A DNA stretch of 64,000 nt from Pricia antarctica (GCF_900101815.1 NZ_FNAO01000005.1:1-64000); one strand, 5' to 3'. Positions 53,968-63,800 are shown, numbered from the stretch's first letter. Notes: a model not told the origin generated them from the letters alone. Translations and numbers: made by a program.

Positions 53968-55014
53968 ATGGATATTGAAAAGTTATTAAAAGAAGAAGCC
54001 CGCTCCCTTTTGGAACATAGATGCAATACCATTCCCAAAGAAAAACTACACTTGCCTGGAAGCGATTTTATAGATAGGGTGTGTGCTATTTCTGATCGTT
54101 CGTCAAGGGTTTTGGGAAGTCTACAGCAAATTTTTGACCATGGTAGGCTTGGGATGACGGGGTACTTGTCCATTCTACCCGTAGATCAGGGTGTGGAGCA
54201 TTCTGCAGGTGCCAGTTTTGCACCTAATCCCGATTATTTCGATTCTGAAAATATTTTAAAACTGGCAATAGAAGGAGGCTGCAATGCCGTAGCATCTACC
54301 TTGGGCGTATTGGGTTCGGTATCGAGAAAATATGCCCATAAAATTCCTTTTATAGTCAAACTGAACCACAATGAACTCTTATCATATCCCAACCGTTTTG
54401 ACCAGATCTATTTCGCACAAGTAGAACAAGCTTGGAATATGGGTGCTGTGGCTGTTGGAGCGACCATTTATTATGGATCCCCAGAATCGGATAGACAGAT
54501 ACAGGAAACGAGCAAAATCTTTCAACGCGCTCACGAACTGGGCATGGCCACTATTCTTTGGTGTTATCTTAGAAATGATGCCTTCAAAAAGGACAAAGAT
54601 TACAGCCTCAGTGCAGATCTTACCGGACAGGCCAACCATTTAGGTGTCACTATGGAAGCCGATATCATAAAACAAAAACAACCCACTAACAACGGCGGTT
54701 ACCTTGCTATTGAAAATTTTGGTAAGACCAGCAATCTAATATATAGTAAACTTACGACTGAACATCCTATTGATCTTACCCGCTATCAAGTAGCAAATTG
54801 CTATATGGGCCGAGCGGGACTCATCAATTCTGGGGGAGCTTCGGGAGAGGATGATTTTTCGGCCGCGGCCCGTACCGCCGTAATCAATAAAAGAGCTGGA
54901 GGCATGGGATTAATTTCTGGTAGAAAAGCCTTTCAACGACCTATAAATGATGGGGTCAAGCTACTTCAAACGATTCAGGACATTTATTTGGACAAGACTA
55001 TTACAGTCGCCTAA
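53968..55014 (+). CDS. fbaB: Class I fructose-bisphosphate aldolase
   Basis: The protein has 348 residues from the ATG at 53968; an in-frame ATG at 53914 overlaps the kinase gene and was not preferred. It belongs to the bacterial/archaeal-type class I aldolases (DhnA/FbaB) with [50 protein letters not shown] and the late [11 protein letters not shown]. The Schiff-base lysine should be in the [19 protein letters not shown] region or the earlier FIVKLN. It fits the glycolytic operon. Confidence 0.92.
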   Translation: MDIEKLLKEEARSLLEHRCNTIPKEKLHLPGSDFIDRVCAISDRSSRVLGSLQQIFDHGRLGMTGYLSILPVDQGVEHSAGASFAPNPDYFDSENILKLAIEGGCNAVASTLGVLGSVSRKYAHKIPFIVKLNHNELLSYPNRFDQIYFAQVEQAWNMGAVAVGATIYYGSPESDRQIQETSKIFQRAHELGMATILWCYLRNDAFKKDKDYSLSADLTGQANHLGVTMEADIIKQKQPTNNGGYLAIENFGKTSNLIYSKLTTEHPIDLTRYQVANCYMGRAGLINSGGASGEDDFSAAARTAVINKRAGGMGLISGRKAFQRPINDGVKLLQTIQDIYLDKTITVA

Positions 55015-55026
55015 AGGAAACATACC

Positions 55027-56103
55027 ATGAAAAAAATTGAAAGTTTTTCATTACCGGTCATCCATGAAGGTCAGATCCCATTGGCTTTCTTACATACCTC
55101 TGAACCACATAAAAAAGGAGTCGTTTTAGCAGCGGATGTCGGTGGCACCAAAACAGATTTGGCTCTTTTTAAAATAAAAGATGGGGAACTTATTCTGTTA
55201 AAAGAGAATTCCTACCCCACTAAAACACATAAATCGTTTGTAGAAATCGTCCATAAGTTCCAGAATGGCGATTTGCCTTCCATAGATGGAGTCTGTCTTG
55301 GTGTAGCGGGTCCCATAACCCAGGGCAAGGTACACGGCACAAATTTTCCGTGGGACATCGATAGCGAAGAAATTAGCAAGGAACTGCATATCCCATCCAT
55401 TTCCCTAATCAATGACATGGAAGCCAATGCATATGGATTGGCGGCACTTCAGGAAAAAGACTTTGAAACGCTGAAATACGGCCCAAATATACCTGGAAAC
55501 GCGGCGCTGATTTCGCCCGGAACAGGTCTTGGCGAAGCCGGGCTTTTCTGGGACGGTTCGCATTACCATCCGTTCGCCACCGAGGGCGGTCATTGCGATT
55601 TTAGCCCCCGAAATGATTCGGATATCGAGATTTGGCAGTATTTACTACAAAAATATGGGCACGTGAGCTGGGAAAGGTTGATATCAGGCCCGGGGATTTA
55701 CGATATCTACTTATTGCTGCGGCGAGTTAGTGGGGAAAAGGAACCCCAATGGCTAAAGGGGAAAATGGCCAAAGATGACCCTTCCGCAGTTATTACGGAA
55801 ACCGCTCTTGAAAACAATGATTCGGTTTGTGTGGAGACCTTAGAACTTTTTATTCGATTCCTTGCCATAGAAGCGGCGCAGCTAGCACTAAAATTCAAGG
55901 CCACAGGTGGCGTTTATATTGGCGGGGGGATTTTGCCAAAAATTATAAAAAGAATGAACCGGGAAATCTTTTATGGGAATTTTGTTCAATCCGGCCGTTT
56001 GAACTCTTTACTGCAAATGGTACCGGTTAAGGTAATCCTAAATGAAAAAACTGCGCTTCTGGGGGCTGCCTACTATGGAGCTACTGCGCTTATAAAAGAA
56101 TGA
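55027..56103 (+). CDS. glk: Glucokinase
   Basis: The protein has 358 residues. The ATP-binding opening is VVLAADVGGTKTDLALFKI, the family marks are GVCLGVAGPITQGKV, LINDMEANAYGL, GTGLGEAGLFWDG, TEGGHCDFSPR and the sugar-site GGVYIGGGILPKI. This is the Glk (PF02685) type rather than ROK. The N-terminus carries about 30 residues before the kinase domain. It is the last of the glycolytic cluster, 12 bases behind the aldolase. Confidence 0.92.
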   Translation: MKKIESFSLPVIHEGQIPLAFLHTSEPHKKGVVLAADVGGTKTDLALFKIKDGELILLKENSYPTKTHKSFVEIVHKFQNGDLPSIDGVCLGVAGPITQGKVHGTNFPWDIDSEEISKELHIPSISLINDMEANAYGLAALQEKDFETLKYGPNIPGNAALISPGTGLGEAGLFWDGSHYHPFATEGGHCDFSPRNDSDIEIWQYLLQKYGHVSWERLISGPGIYDIYLLLRRVSGEKEPQWLKGKMAKDDPSAVITETALENNDSVCVETLELFIRFLAIEAAQLALKFKATGGVYIGGGILPKIIKRMNREIFYGNFVQSGRLNSLLQMVPVKVILNEKTALLGAAYYGATALIKE

Positions 56104-56185
56104 AATTTAATGAATTGTAAATCCACTGTTATAAAGCCAGTTAAAATTGATTGTTATTTTGAATGTGTTTTAGCCGATTTTAAGA

Positions 56186-57472
56186 ATGTTAAAAGAAATA
56201 CTGAATAAAATACCGCTCGACTTCCTGAATTTTCTATTGGTCACAGTGTTTTCCTTGTTGATCGGTTTAGAACAACGAAGCCAGCATAAGAATGAACAGT
56301 TTGAAAGTAGGTTTGGTACGGACAGAACATTTACCCTGATAGGGATTTTTGGGTATATCCTCTATTCGATAGCCCCAAAGAACCTAGCTTTCTTTGCAGG
56401 CGGGGGAATCGCCATAACTGCATTGCTTGTGGTATACTATAACGGAAAAATAAAGGCAAGCCAAAAGTTCGGTATTACTTCTTTGGTAACTGCCCTAATA
56501 ACCTATTGTTTGGCCCCATTGATATACCAACAACCTTCTTGGTTGGTGATACTGATTGTTGTTACGGTGCTATGGGTTACAGAGTTAAAAGAATCTTTCT
56601 TAAATTTTACAAGAAAATTCGATGAAGGAGAGTTTGTTTCCCTTGCAAAATTTCTTGTCATTGTTGGCGTAATCCTACCTTTGCTTCCAGATAAACCCAT
56701 CTCTACTATAATCAATATTTCTCCCTACAAATTTTGGATGGCCATAGTTGCCGTTTCCGGAATCTCTTATTTCAGTTACTTGCTGAAAAAGTTCGTGTTT
56801 CCCAAGTCGGGCATACTGTTGACAGGTATTTTAGGAGGGCTATATAGTAGTACAGCAGCTACGATTATTCTGGCAAGAAAGAGCAAGGAACAAGGGGAAA
56901 CCCAAAAAGTGGCGCCCGCCATTCTACTGGCTACGGCAATGATGTATGTCCGTATTTTGCTATTGGCCTTTTTTTTCAATTGGTCTATTGGCCTAAAATT
57001 AGTGCCTTCCTTCGTCATACTTATTGTGGTGTCCATCGTCGTCGCGATTTATTTTGAATGGTTTTCAAAGTCGAGGAATTCGGATAAAGAAATTATCGTT
57101 TCTGCCAATAATTATACCAATCCGCTTGAGTTTAGAACTGCCCTCCTCTTCGGCGCACTATTCATCATTTTCGCATTAGTAACCGGTTATGTAACCAAGA
57201 ACTTTGGCGAAAATGGAATAAAAGTTTTGTCCCTGGTTGTTGGTGTTACCGATATCGACCCCTTTATTATTAATTTATTTCAAAGTAAATGGGACATAGG
57301 AAATTCCGTAATAACTAGTGCTATAATCATTGCCACTACAAGTAATAATTTACTGAAGATGATTTATGGCATCGTACTCGGCAATAAATCCATACGCCCG
57401 GCACTGGCAATAGGTTTTGGTATTCTTATTATTGTTGGGCTACTGCTTGCCTTTGTTTTGCCTTCATATTAA
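56186..57472 (+). CDS. MgtC/SapB-type membrane protein with DUF4010
   Basis: The protein has 428 residues and is almost wholly hydrophobic with about 12 helices. The first part is an MgtC/SapB domain (LVTVFSLLIGLEQRSQHKNE, FGTDRTFTLIGIFGYILY) and the second is DUF4010 (GILLTGILGGLYSSTAATII, GVTDIDPFIINLF). The transported substrate of this architecture is not established. It follows glucokinase after an 82-base gap and precedes a broken universal stress gene. Confidence 0.88.
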   Translation: MLKEILNKIPLDFLNFLLVTVFSLLIGLEQRSQHKNEQFESRFGTDRTFTLIGIFGYILYSIAPKNLAFFAGGGIAITALLVVYYNGKIKASQKFGITSLVTALITYCLAPLIYQQPSWLVILIVVTVLWVTELKESFLNFTRKFDEGEFVSLAKFLVIVGVILPLLPDKPISTIINISPYKFWMAIVAVSGISYFSYLLKKFVFPKSGILLTGILGGLYSSTAATIILARKSKEQGETQKVAPAILLATAMMYVRILLLAFFFNWSIGLKLVPSFVILIVVSIVVAIYFEWFSKSRNSDKEIIVSANNYTNPLEFRTALLFGALFIIFALVTGYVTKNFGENGIKVLSLVVGVTDIDPFIINLFQSKWDIGNSVITSAIIIATTSNNLLKMIYGIVLGNKSIRPALAIGFGILIIVGLLLAFVLPSY

Positions 57473-57513
57473 AAGCAGCCTTAGATATCAAAATTAGAAT
57501 AAGCCTAAGTTTC

Positions 57514-58002
57514 GTGGAGTTGGCCATTGCTTACCCAAACATTGGACTGCTTGCTGTGATGAACAGAAAACATGTCGACTTACTGATCATGGGCACTAAA
57601 TGCGCCTCCGATGAAGAGGAAACCCTATTTGGGTCAAATACCCTTATTGTGATGGAGTACCTTACAGAGTGTCCTATTTTGGCAATTCCTGGAGGCCACA
57701 GGATTGTAGGCCGTAACAAAATCGATTTTCCAACGGATTATGAAACAGCATTTGATCAGGAAAGACTGAAATACATGTTGGTAATCACGAAATCGCACAA
57801 TTCAGAAATCAAAATTTTACATAGTAAAAAAGAGCGGTACTTGGAGGCCACACCGGAAAGGAACAAGGCACTTCTAGATTCCGTTTTCAAGGGTTTACAA
57901 TGCAGTTTCCATTTACTTGACAATATGCGAATACATAAAGGAATTCAATCGTTTGTCGAAGATGAAAATTGTGATGCAATAGTTTTTGTTGATGAAGAAT
58001 GA
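57514..58002 (+). pseudogene. Universal stress protein, truncated at both ends
   Basis: The frame reads VDLLIMGTKCASDEEETLFG, SNTLIVMEYLTECPILAIPG, NKIDFPTDYETAF and a last part ending GIQSFVEDENCDAIVFVDEE and stop. This is the end of the first and most of the second Usp domain of the ~275-residue tandem proteins common in flavobacteria. The first ~85 residues have no counterpart upstream, and the last ~35 residues (normally after IVFV) are missing. A GTG at 57514 is the only start in reach. It is most likely a non-functional remnant. Confidence 0.75.
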
Positions 58003-58346
58003 CTATTTTGGAAACGAACTGCCCACTTCCTTCGCTCGTTTGTAGTAGGCATTATCCTCATCAAATCTTGCCGACCTAAAAACCGTGACACAGGGCCCTT
58101 TTAAGTGAAGTTTTCGGAAGGCTATGATAAAATGGTGCTGTACCTTAAAAGTAAACCAAAGTTCTTTGAACCGATTACGGGGGCCATCGAGAAAAGTGCG
58201 TTACTCGCTTAGATAAAATGGATGTACTTTCTTTTTTGCCTTGTCTTGCATAGTATATATTATCGATTGTCCTGAAAACTAAAAGTAGCAGATAACGTAA
58301 CCGCTAAAAAATGATAATTCTCATAAGATGCGTATGATATTGGTCA
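58003..58346 (+). other. Decayed region before the Mla operon
   Basis: A coding-like stretch at about 58107-58212 reads KFSEGYDKMVLYLKSKPKFF, EPITGAIEKSALLA and stop. No family was recognised. It looks like the tail of a gene otherwise erased. The rest of the stretch shows no clear promoter or RNA signal. Confidence 0.35.
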
Positions 58347-58412
58347 TTGTTTGAAAAGCCTGTCCAATCTATATTTGAACATGTCCGAAATGTCTGTTAC
58401 GCAAATGGTAAA

Positions 58413-59183
58413 ATGAAATTAGTAGACCGCATCAAGCAATTTTTTGTCCAGATCGGGGAGCTGTCCTATTTCGCAGGTCGGTTTTTCAAAGAGGTTTTTA
58501 CCCCGCCCTTCGAATTTCGCGAGTTACTGCGACAATGTTACCAAATGGGCAACCGTTCGTTGGTCTTGGTGGGGGTAACGGGGTTTATTATAGGTCTGGT
58601 CATGACCTTACAATCAAGGCCTACCCTTATCCAATTCGGTGCGGTCTCTTGGATGCCCAATATGACCGGTATTTCCATAGTTAGGGAAATTGGCCCTGTG
58701 ATTACCGCACTTATATGCGCCGGCCGCATTGCCTCTGGAATAGGTGCCGAACTAGGCTCTATGCGTGTGACCGAACAAATCGACGCTATGGAGGTTTCGG
58801 GTACCAATCCCTTTAAATATTTGGTCGTGACCCGTATTCTTGCCACGACATTGATGCTTCCGTTGCTGGTGGTCTTTGGCGATTTGATTGCCCTATACGG
58901 TTCGGCATTGGTGGAGAATTTGAAAGGGGATGTGTCTTTTCAACTCTATTTTAATATTGTTTTTGATGCCCTTGGTTTTGGGGATATTATACCGGCTACC
59001 ATTAAATCTTTCTTTTTCGGATTCGTCATCGGTTTGGTTGGCTGCTATAAGGGCTATTATAGTAAAAAAGGAACAGCAGGGGTCGGCGTAGCGGCAAATT
59101 CCGCTGTGGTCATGGCCTCGCTATTGGTATTTGTAGTGGATTTCATAGCCGTTTTTGTTTCCGATATTTTTTATGAACTATGA
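58413..59183 (+). CDS. mlaE: MlaE-type lipid-transport ABC permease
   Basis: The protein has about 256 residues from the ATG at 58413 (MKLVDRIKQFF); the frame extends up to a TTG at 58347 that is a poorer start. Five to six hydrophobic helices are present, with the MlaE/YrbE marks RELLRQCYQMGNRSLVLVGV, SIVREIGPVITALICAGRIA, GAELGSMRVTEQIDAMEVSG and YLVVTRILATTLMLPLL. It is the membrane part of the importer that keeps phospholipids out of the outer leaflet. The next gene overlaps it by 4 bases. Confidence 0.93.
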   Translation: MKLVDRIKQFFVQIGELSYFAGRFFKEVFTPPFEFRELLRQCYQMGNRSLVLVGVTGFIIGLVMTLQSRPTLIQFGAVSWMPNMTGISIVREIGPVITALICAGRIASGIGAELGSMRVTEQIDAMEVSGTNPFKYLVVTRILATTLMLPLLVVFGDLIALYGSALVENLKGDVSFQLYFNIVFDALGFGDIIPATIKSFFFGFVIGLVGCYKGYYSKKGTAGVGVAANSAVVMASLLVFVVDFIAVFVSDIFYEL

Positions 59184-59980
59184 CAGACGAACGGATTACA
59201 TATAAGAACAAGAACGCTGAATCCGAATCTGATACTACAGAAGAAAGAAAGACGGTCATACGCATTCGTGACGTTCGCAAAAGTTTTGGCGACAACCATG
59301 TTTTGAACGGATTCCATATGGAACTTCATGAAGGGGAAAATCTAGTGGTCATGGGCAGATCAGGTTCCGGTAAGTCGGTCATGATCAAGTGCCTCGTGGG
59401 CCTTATGGCTCCGGATAGTGGGTATATCGAAGTGATGGGAAAGGAAATAGCGACCTTGAACAGACAGACCTTGGATGAATTACGGTCCGATATCGGATTT
59501 CTTTTTCAAGGTAGTGCCCTGTACGATTCCATGACGGTTCGGGAAAATATTGAATTTCCGATGCGGAGGCACAAAGAGAAATTAGGTGCGGTATCGGATA
59601 CCACTACCCTGGTAATGGAAGCTTTGGAAAATGTAGGCCTCGGCCATACCTTGGATTTAATGCCAGCAGAGCTTTCAGGAGGTATGCAAAGACGGATCGC
59701 CTTGGCCCGTACGCTCATATTGAAACCTAAAATCATTTTGTACGATGAACCAACTAGCGGGCTCGACCCTATTACTGCCAAGGAAATCATAGAATTGATG
59801 CGAAGTATTCAAATAAAATACAATACATCTTCCTTGATCATTACCCACGATGTGGATTGTGCGAGGGTAATCTCGGAACGGATGATTCTTCTGGTGGATG
59901 GCATCAACTACGCCGAAGGCACCTATGCTGAATTATCGGCATCCACAGACCCAAAAGTAGAGGCGTTCTTTAAAAAGTAA
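59180..59980 (+). CDS. mlaF: MlaF-type ABC ATPase
   Basis: The protein has 266 residues. Walker A is GRSGSGKSV, the signature LSGGMQRRIALART, and Walker B IILYDEPTSGLDP, with the switch histidine in IITHDVDCA. The order permease, ATPase, MCE protein is the standard Mla arrangement. A charged ~25-residue N-terminal extension precedes the ABC domain. Confidence 0.93.
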   Translation: MTDERITYKNKNAESESDTTEERKTVIRIRDVRKSFGDNHVLNGFHMELHEGENLVVMGRSGSGKSVMIKCLVGLMAPDSGYIEVMGKEIATLNRQTLDELRSDIGFLFQGSALYDSMTVRENIEFPMRRHKEKLGAVSDTTTLVMEALENVGLGHTLDLMPAELSGGMQRRIALARTLILKPKIILYDEPTSGLDPITAKEIIELMRSIQIKYNTSSLIITHDVDCARVISERMILLVDGINYAEGTYAELSASTDPKVEAFFKK

Positions 59981-59984
59981 TATC

Positions 59985-60977
59985 ATGGCAAAAACAACAT
60001 TAGAAAATTTAAGATTGGGCATTTTTGTAATCATAGGTACCATACTGCTGCTTCTGGCAACCTATCTTATAGGTAACCGGCAGAATATGTTCGGGAAGAC
60101 CTTTGATATTACCGCGACCTTTAAAAACGCAAGCGGACTCCAAAACGGCAACAACGTTCGTTTTTCGGGCATTAACGTGGGCACTGTCAACAAAATCGAA
60201 ATGGTCAATGATACGACGATCAGGGTACACATGATCATCGAGGAAAAAATGCAGGAGCATATCCGAAAAGATGCCATTGCCACTATCGGGTCCGATGGAT
60301 TGGTTGGTAGTATGTTGATCAACATCGTACCCGGGAAGGGCGAAGCCACATTGATCGTTCCTGGAGACGAGCTACAATCGTATAGCAAAGTAGCCACCCA
60401 AGACATGATGAATACCTTGAATACCACCAACGAAAATGCGGCTCTGTTGACCGCCGACCTGTTGAAGATTACCCAATCAGTAATCAAAGGCAAAGGTACT
60501 TTGGGCAGATTGCTAAACGACACGACCATAGCGAACGACTTTCAAGAAACCATTGCAAACCTCAAGTACGCAAGTAACCGTGCCAATGCTACTATGGCCC
60601 AGTTGAACAAAATGGTAAATAACATCGATTTTGAGGAAAGTGCTGCCGGAGTTTTACTTAGTGATACCATTTCTGGGGGAAGGATGAAAAATATCGTTCA
60701 AAATCTGGAAACCTCATCCCTAAAAATCGAAAAAACGATCCAAGACTTGAATACGATTATCCGAGGAATAAAAGATGGGGACGGTGCTATAAATTACCTG
60801 TCAAAAGATTCTGTTTTGGTCAATCAATTGGACAGAACCATGCAAAGCATTGAACAGGGCACCGAGCGTTTTAATGAAAATATGGAGGCCCTAAAACATA
60901 ATTTTTTGACCCGGGGTTATTTTAGGAAGTTGGAAAAACAGGAGAAAAAAGAGGAGAAAAACAAAAGTCGAGAGTAA
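59985..60977 (+). CDS. mlaD: MlaD-type MCE-domain protein
   Basis: The protein has 330 residues. An N-terminal transmembrane helix (LGIFVIIGTILLLLATYLIG) is followed by one MCE domain at about 38-115 (FKNASGLQNGNNVRFSGINV, GSDGLVGSMLINI), then a long helical region with coiled-coil character to the end, where KKEEKNKSRE is highly charged. It would carry lipid between the periplasm and the MlaE/MlaF pump. It starts 4 bases after the ATPase gene. Confidence 0.92.
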   Translation: MAKTTLENLRLGIFVIIGTILLLLATYLIGNRQNMFGKTFDITATFKNASGLQNGNNVRFSGINVGTVNKIEMVNDTTIRVHMIIEEKMQEHIRKDAIATIGSDGLVGSMLINIVPGKGEATLIVPGDELQSYSKVATQDMMNTLNTTNENAALLTADLLKITQSVIKGKGTLGRLLNDTTIANDFQETIANLKYASNRANATMAQLNKMVNNIDFEESAAGVLLSDTISGGRMKNIVQNLETSSLKIEKTIQDLNTIIRGIKDGDGAINYLSKDSVLVNQLDRTMQSIEQGTERFNENMEALKHNFLTRGYFRKLEKQEKKEEKNKSRE

Positions 60978-61037
60978 AGTATAGTCGTAGCTAACTATAA
61001 ACTTCATTTAATAGATTTATGACCCAAAGAAAATAGC

Positions 61038-61227
61038 TACTTTATATCCTTTATGTTTTCTTTTTTCAATACATCCTCCTGCATAATTCGTTGCACTTTA
61101 TTGGGTTCCTCCATAATTGGAATATGCGCCGAGTCTTCAAAAGTCTAAAATTCTTTAGTGGGTGCCTCCAGAAGCTCGAAATATCGTTCTGATAATGCGA
61201 TCTGTGTTTCCCATATTTATCTTCATG
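61038..61227 (-). pseudogene. Junction of a DUF2892 start and an alpha/beta hydrolase end
   Basis: On the minus strand, 61227 down reads MKINMGNTDRIIRTIFRASG, the first half of small DUF2892 membrane proteins. In another frame from about 61187 the sequence reads ALSERYFELLEAPTKEF, stop, TFEDSAHIPIMEEPNKVQRI and MQEDVL, the C-terminal region of an alpha/beta hydrolase. Both are incomplete, so a deletion joined two dead genes. The flanking bases 60978-61037 and 61228-61299 show nothing else. Confidence 0.6.
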
Positions 61228-61299
61228 ATGATATTATTTTTCGTAAAAGTAGGTGCACATGGGTTCTGCCGAAATGACAAAAGTCATATTCGAACACTT

Positions 61300-62316
61300 T
61301 TAAAAATCATCCAGAGATTTGATATAGTTTTCCATCAACAACAAGTATTTACCCGCCTCGGCCAAGGCTTTCGTTTTTGCAATAGAATCTGTTGAGCTCT
61401 GAGCGCGTAGACTATTGACCTTGGCCCGAACATTGGCACGGTAACTTTTGTAATAGGTAAAAAGTCTGCGCTCCGCTTCGTTGCGCATTGCCGGAAAAAG
61501 GTGGTTGTAATGCGCAATGAATATTTCCGAAAGATCATTTCTCCCCGCGGCATCCAAGTCCATGCAGAGAAAGGCGACCTCGTTCAAGACATCGATCTGT
61601 CGGTAATCGTCATTGAATTCGATACAATCGAAGGGCTGTGGTTCGGGCAATAAAAAAATGTTTCGAGTGTGCAAGTCGCCGTGGCAATCCCTAAAGAAAC
61701 CGGCATTCAACCTTGTTTCCAATAGTGCGCTATTCTTGTTTAGAAATGTGTTGGAAAATTGTATGGCATGGTCGATAAAACGCTGGCTTTGCAAGCCAAT
61801 AGGCTCGGAAAGAAATTCTTTTTCCTCATTAAGGGCGTTGAATTTTTCCTTTACGTCCCACACGTTTTTCTTATAAATAACTTCTGTGCTCTTGTGAAAA
61901 CCGGCGATGCTTTCCGCAAGATTTTTGATGTCGGATACGCTCACCTTATCCTCTGATAGCAACACGTCCATTTGTTTTTCGGGATCGAGTTTGCGCATTT
62001 TTAGGGCGTAATCGATTAGTATTCCCTCATTCCCGCCCACGGTATAACTTCCCCGTACTTGAAATATCGGCAGTACTTCAAGGTAGATGTTTTTGGAAAA
62101 GCGTTTGTTTAAGTCCAGTTCCTTCTGACAAAAATGTTTACGAAGTTCCAAAGTGGAGAAATCAAGAAAAGAATACTTGATCGGCTTTTTGATTTTATAA
62201 ACGAATCGGTCGCAAAGTACTACCCACGAGATATGGGTTTCGACCAAATCCCGTTGAAGTGATTTTTCAGGTAATATCCCTCTGGAAAGCAATTTATCAA
62301 TTTGATTTCTTTTCAT
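61300..62316 (-). CDS. Aminoglycoside-phosphotransferase-fold kinase
   Basis: The protein has about 338 residues from the ATG at 62316 (MKRNQIDKLL); the frame extends 12 residues upstream. It has a kinase-like fold, with KIKKPIKYSFLDFSTLE in the N-lobe and the catalytic loop CHGDLHTRNIFLL followed by DCIEFNDDYRQIDVLNEVAF, the metal-binding Asp. Proteins of this COG2187-like type are often fused to a P-loop kinase; here that partner is a separate gene overlapping by 20 bases. The phosphorylated molecule is unknown, and antibiotic resistance should not be assumed. Confidence 0.8.
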   Translation of the reverse strand: MKRNQIDKLLSRGILPEKSLQRDLVETHISWVVLCDRFVYKIKKPIKYSFLDFSTLELRKHFCQKELDLNKRFSKNIYLEVLPIFQVRGSYTVGGNEGILIDYALKMRKLDPEKQMDVLLSEDKVSVSDIKNLAESIAGFHKSTEVIYKKNVWDVKEKFNALNEEKEFLSEPIGLQSQRFIDHAIQFSNTFLNKNSALLETRLNAGFFRDCHGDLHTRNIFLLPEPQPFDCIEFNDDYRQIDVLNEVAFLCMDLDAAGRNDLSEIFIAHYNHLFPAMRNEAERRLFTYYKSYRANVRAKVNSLRAQSSTDSIAKTKALAEAGKYLLLMENYIKSLDDF

Positions 62317-62794
62317 TTTTAAGATATTCCATAGCCTTTTGCAGCATGACATCGATATTATCGTTTCTGGATTCCAGCCTTAAATGGGGCCGCTCCAAAG
62401 GTTCCCATTCCTGCTTTATCAGCTTATGGACTTCAAAATCGGCATCGCTGTAGGGTCTGCTCTCTTTTAGACGGGCTTTGATAACCGGTTCATCTGCCCA
62501 CACCTCGATAAAACGGCTGTTATTCTTTGCTTTCTTTATAAACAGTTCCCGTGTTTCTTTTTTATAAAAGGTGGCATCAAACACCAAGTTCTCTTTTTTG
62601 GTATTTGTCTCTTCCAATTTTTTCAGCATAGTATCATAAACTGCGGCCTTTTCATGGTCAGAATACGTTCGACTTGGAAATAGCTCTTTTCGCAAGCGGT
62701 CGCTGCTCACATATTCGGCGTCGATTTTTTCCGCCAGTCTTTCGGCAAAATAACTCTTACCGGAACCGGGAAGGCCAAACACCATTATGTTCAT
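62297..62794 (-). CDS. P-loop (AAA/zeta-toxin-like) nucleotide kinase
   Basis: The protein has about 165 residues from the ATG at 62794 (MNIMVFGLPGSGKSYFAERL); upstream ATGs at 62824 and 62863 add a basic tail. Walker A is GLPGSGKS, followed by YVSSDRLRKELFPS, NLVFDATFYKKETRELF and VIKARLKESRPYSD, as in COG0645-type kinases. It overlaps the downstream APH-fold gene, matching the two halves of fused proteins known in other bacteria. Together they likely phosphorylate one unknown small molecule. Confidence 0.82.
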   Translation of the reverse strand: MNIMVFGLPGSGKSYFAERLAEKIDAEYVSSDRLRKELFPSRTYSDHEKAAVYDTMLKKLEETNTKKENLVFDATFYKKETRELFIKKAKNNSRFIEVWADEPVIKARLKESRPYSDADFEVHKLIKQEWEPLERPHLRLESRNDNIDVMLQKAMEYLKNEKKSN

Positions 62795-63152
62795 AGTACG
62801 TTTTCCTTTGCTATTTTTAGACATCTTTTTTGTCTGTAGTTGTAAAATGATTTGGCCCGGCAAACAATTATCCTGCTCAAAATTCCGCCGTAAACTATGA
62901 TTTCATCTTTAATATTCGTTAAGACCATTATCAATTTTAGCTATTGAAATTTTATGCTTCCAAACTTTGGCCGGGCTGTCCTCTTCCTTGGTCTGAAGAA
63001 TATGCTGTATGGGGTCTATATTTTCGAAATACATGTTGTGCATGCCCCCCATATAAGAACATTCTGGTTACTACGGTATTGCCTTCCTTCCATATTCGGG
63101 GAAATTTCCAGTTTATAGGCTTAAATTTTACTTTCCCTTACGTAATATATTC
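62795..63152. other. Intergenic stretch with uncertain small frames
   Basis: About 360 bases. On the minus strand, a 44-codon frame at 62909-63043 (starting MHNMYFENIDPIQHILQTKE) and an overlapping frame reading TRMFLYGGHAQHVF both look mildly coding, but neither matches a family I know. The promoter of the P-loop kinase should lie here. Nothing firm can be called. Confidence 0.25.
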
Positions 63153-63177
63153 TAAAAGTTCGCTGATTGAACTTTTA
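63153..63177 (-). terminator. Terminator of the CDP-alcohol phosphatidyltransferase gene
   Basis: TAAAAGTTC (63153-63161) and GAACTTTTA (63169-63177) form a perfect 9-base stem around a 7-base loop. The arm nearest the gene includes its stop codon. Read on the minus strand, the stem is followed by GAATATATTACG, without a strong T-run. Confidence 0.6.
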
Positions 63178-63792
63178 AGTAGTGGTATCGGTTGGGGTAT
63201 CGGCGGTACTTCCTTTTAACCTCCGCCCGTCTTTCAGCGCCCAATAGATGCCCTTTACATCTTCCACCCAGTCATCGTACATAAATATCAGGGTAATCTC
63301 CTCTATGGTTTCCAATATGCCGATGACCATCATCATATAGAACAGCCAATAAATAGGACCGAAGAACAGCGTCCATAAAATAAATGTGCCTTGTACGACA
63401 GCGGAAGATTTTGCCAAATACGTATGAAAGGCAGTTGCCTTGCCGTATTTCATAAACGCGATCAACATTTGCAGAATGTAGGGCGTGAAGGCCACCGCGA
63501 TAATCAGTAAATTTTGGCGAATGAACGCATTTTCAAACGCCCAAAGTCCGATAAGACCCATTACGAAAGTAAGCTGGTCGCCTATGGAATCGAGTTGCGC
63601 GCCCCTAGGACTGGAGATTTTTAGCTTTCGAGCCAAAAAGCCGTCAATGGCATCCGTGCTATAACTTGCCAGAAGGAACCATGTGAATATTAGTCGTTCC
63701 TCCATTAGGATGAGGGCCAACAGCACGGGCACCATTGCGATGCGATAGAACGAAAACCAATCGGCGATATTGTAATTCTTAAATGTGAGCAT
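63175..63792 (-). CDS. CDP-alcohol phosphatidyltransferase family protein
   Basis: The protein has 205 residues with about five hydrophobic helices. The family signature D-x2-D-G-x2-A-R-x8-G-x3-D-x3-D is complete in STDAIDGFLARKLK and SSPRGAQLDSIGD. It transfers a phospho-alcohol from a CDP-activated donor in phospholipid synthesis. The exact donor and acceptor cannot be read off. It is preceded by a partial gene with only an 8-base gap, so both are one operon. Confidence 0.9.
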   Translation of the reverse strand: MLTFKNYNIADWFSFYRIAMVPVLLALILMEERLIFTWFLLASYSTDAIDGFLARKLKISSPRGAQLDSIGDQLTFVMGLIGLWAFENAFIRQNLLIIAVAFTPYILQMLIAFMKYGKATAFHTYLAKSSAVVQGTFILWTLFFGPIYWLFYMMMVIGILETIEEITLIFMYDDWVEDVKGIYWALKDGRRLKGSTADTPTDTTT

Positions 63793-63800
63793 AAAAGCTT

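Noticed and set aside
61162-61395. 77-codon plus-strand frame
   Set aside because: Lies opposite the DUF2892/hydrolase remnant and the kinase end; its residue pattern is that of an antisense shadow.
62944-63219. 91-codon plus-strand frame (MKFYASKLWPGCPL...)
   Set aside because: Starts TTG, is cysteine- and tryptophan-rich without motif, and overlaps the minus-strand terminator and gene end.
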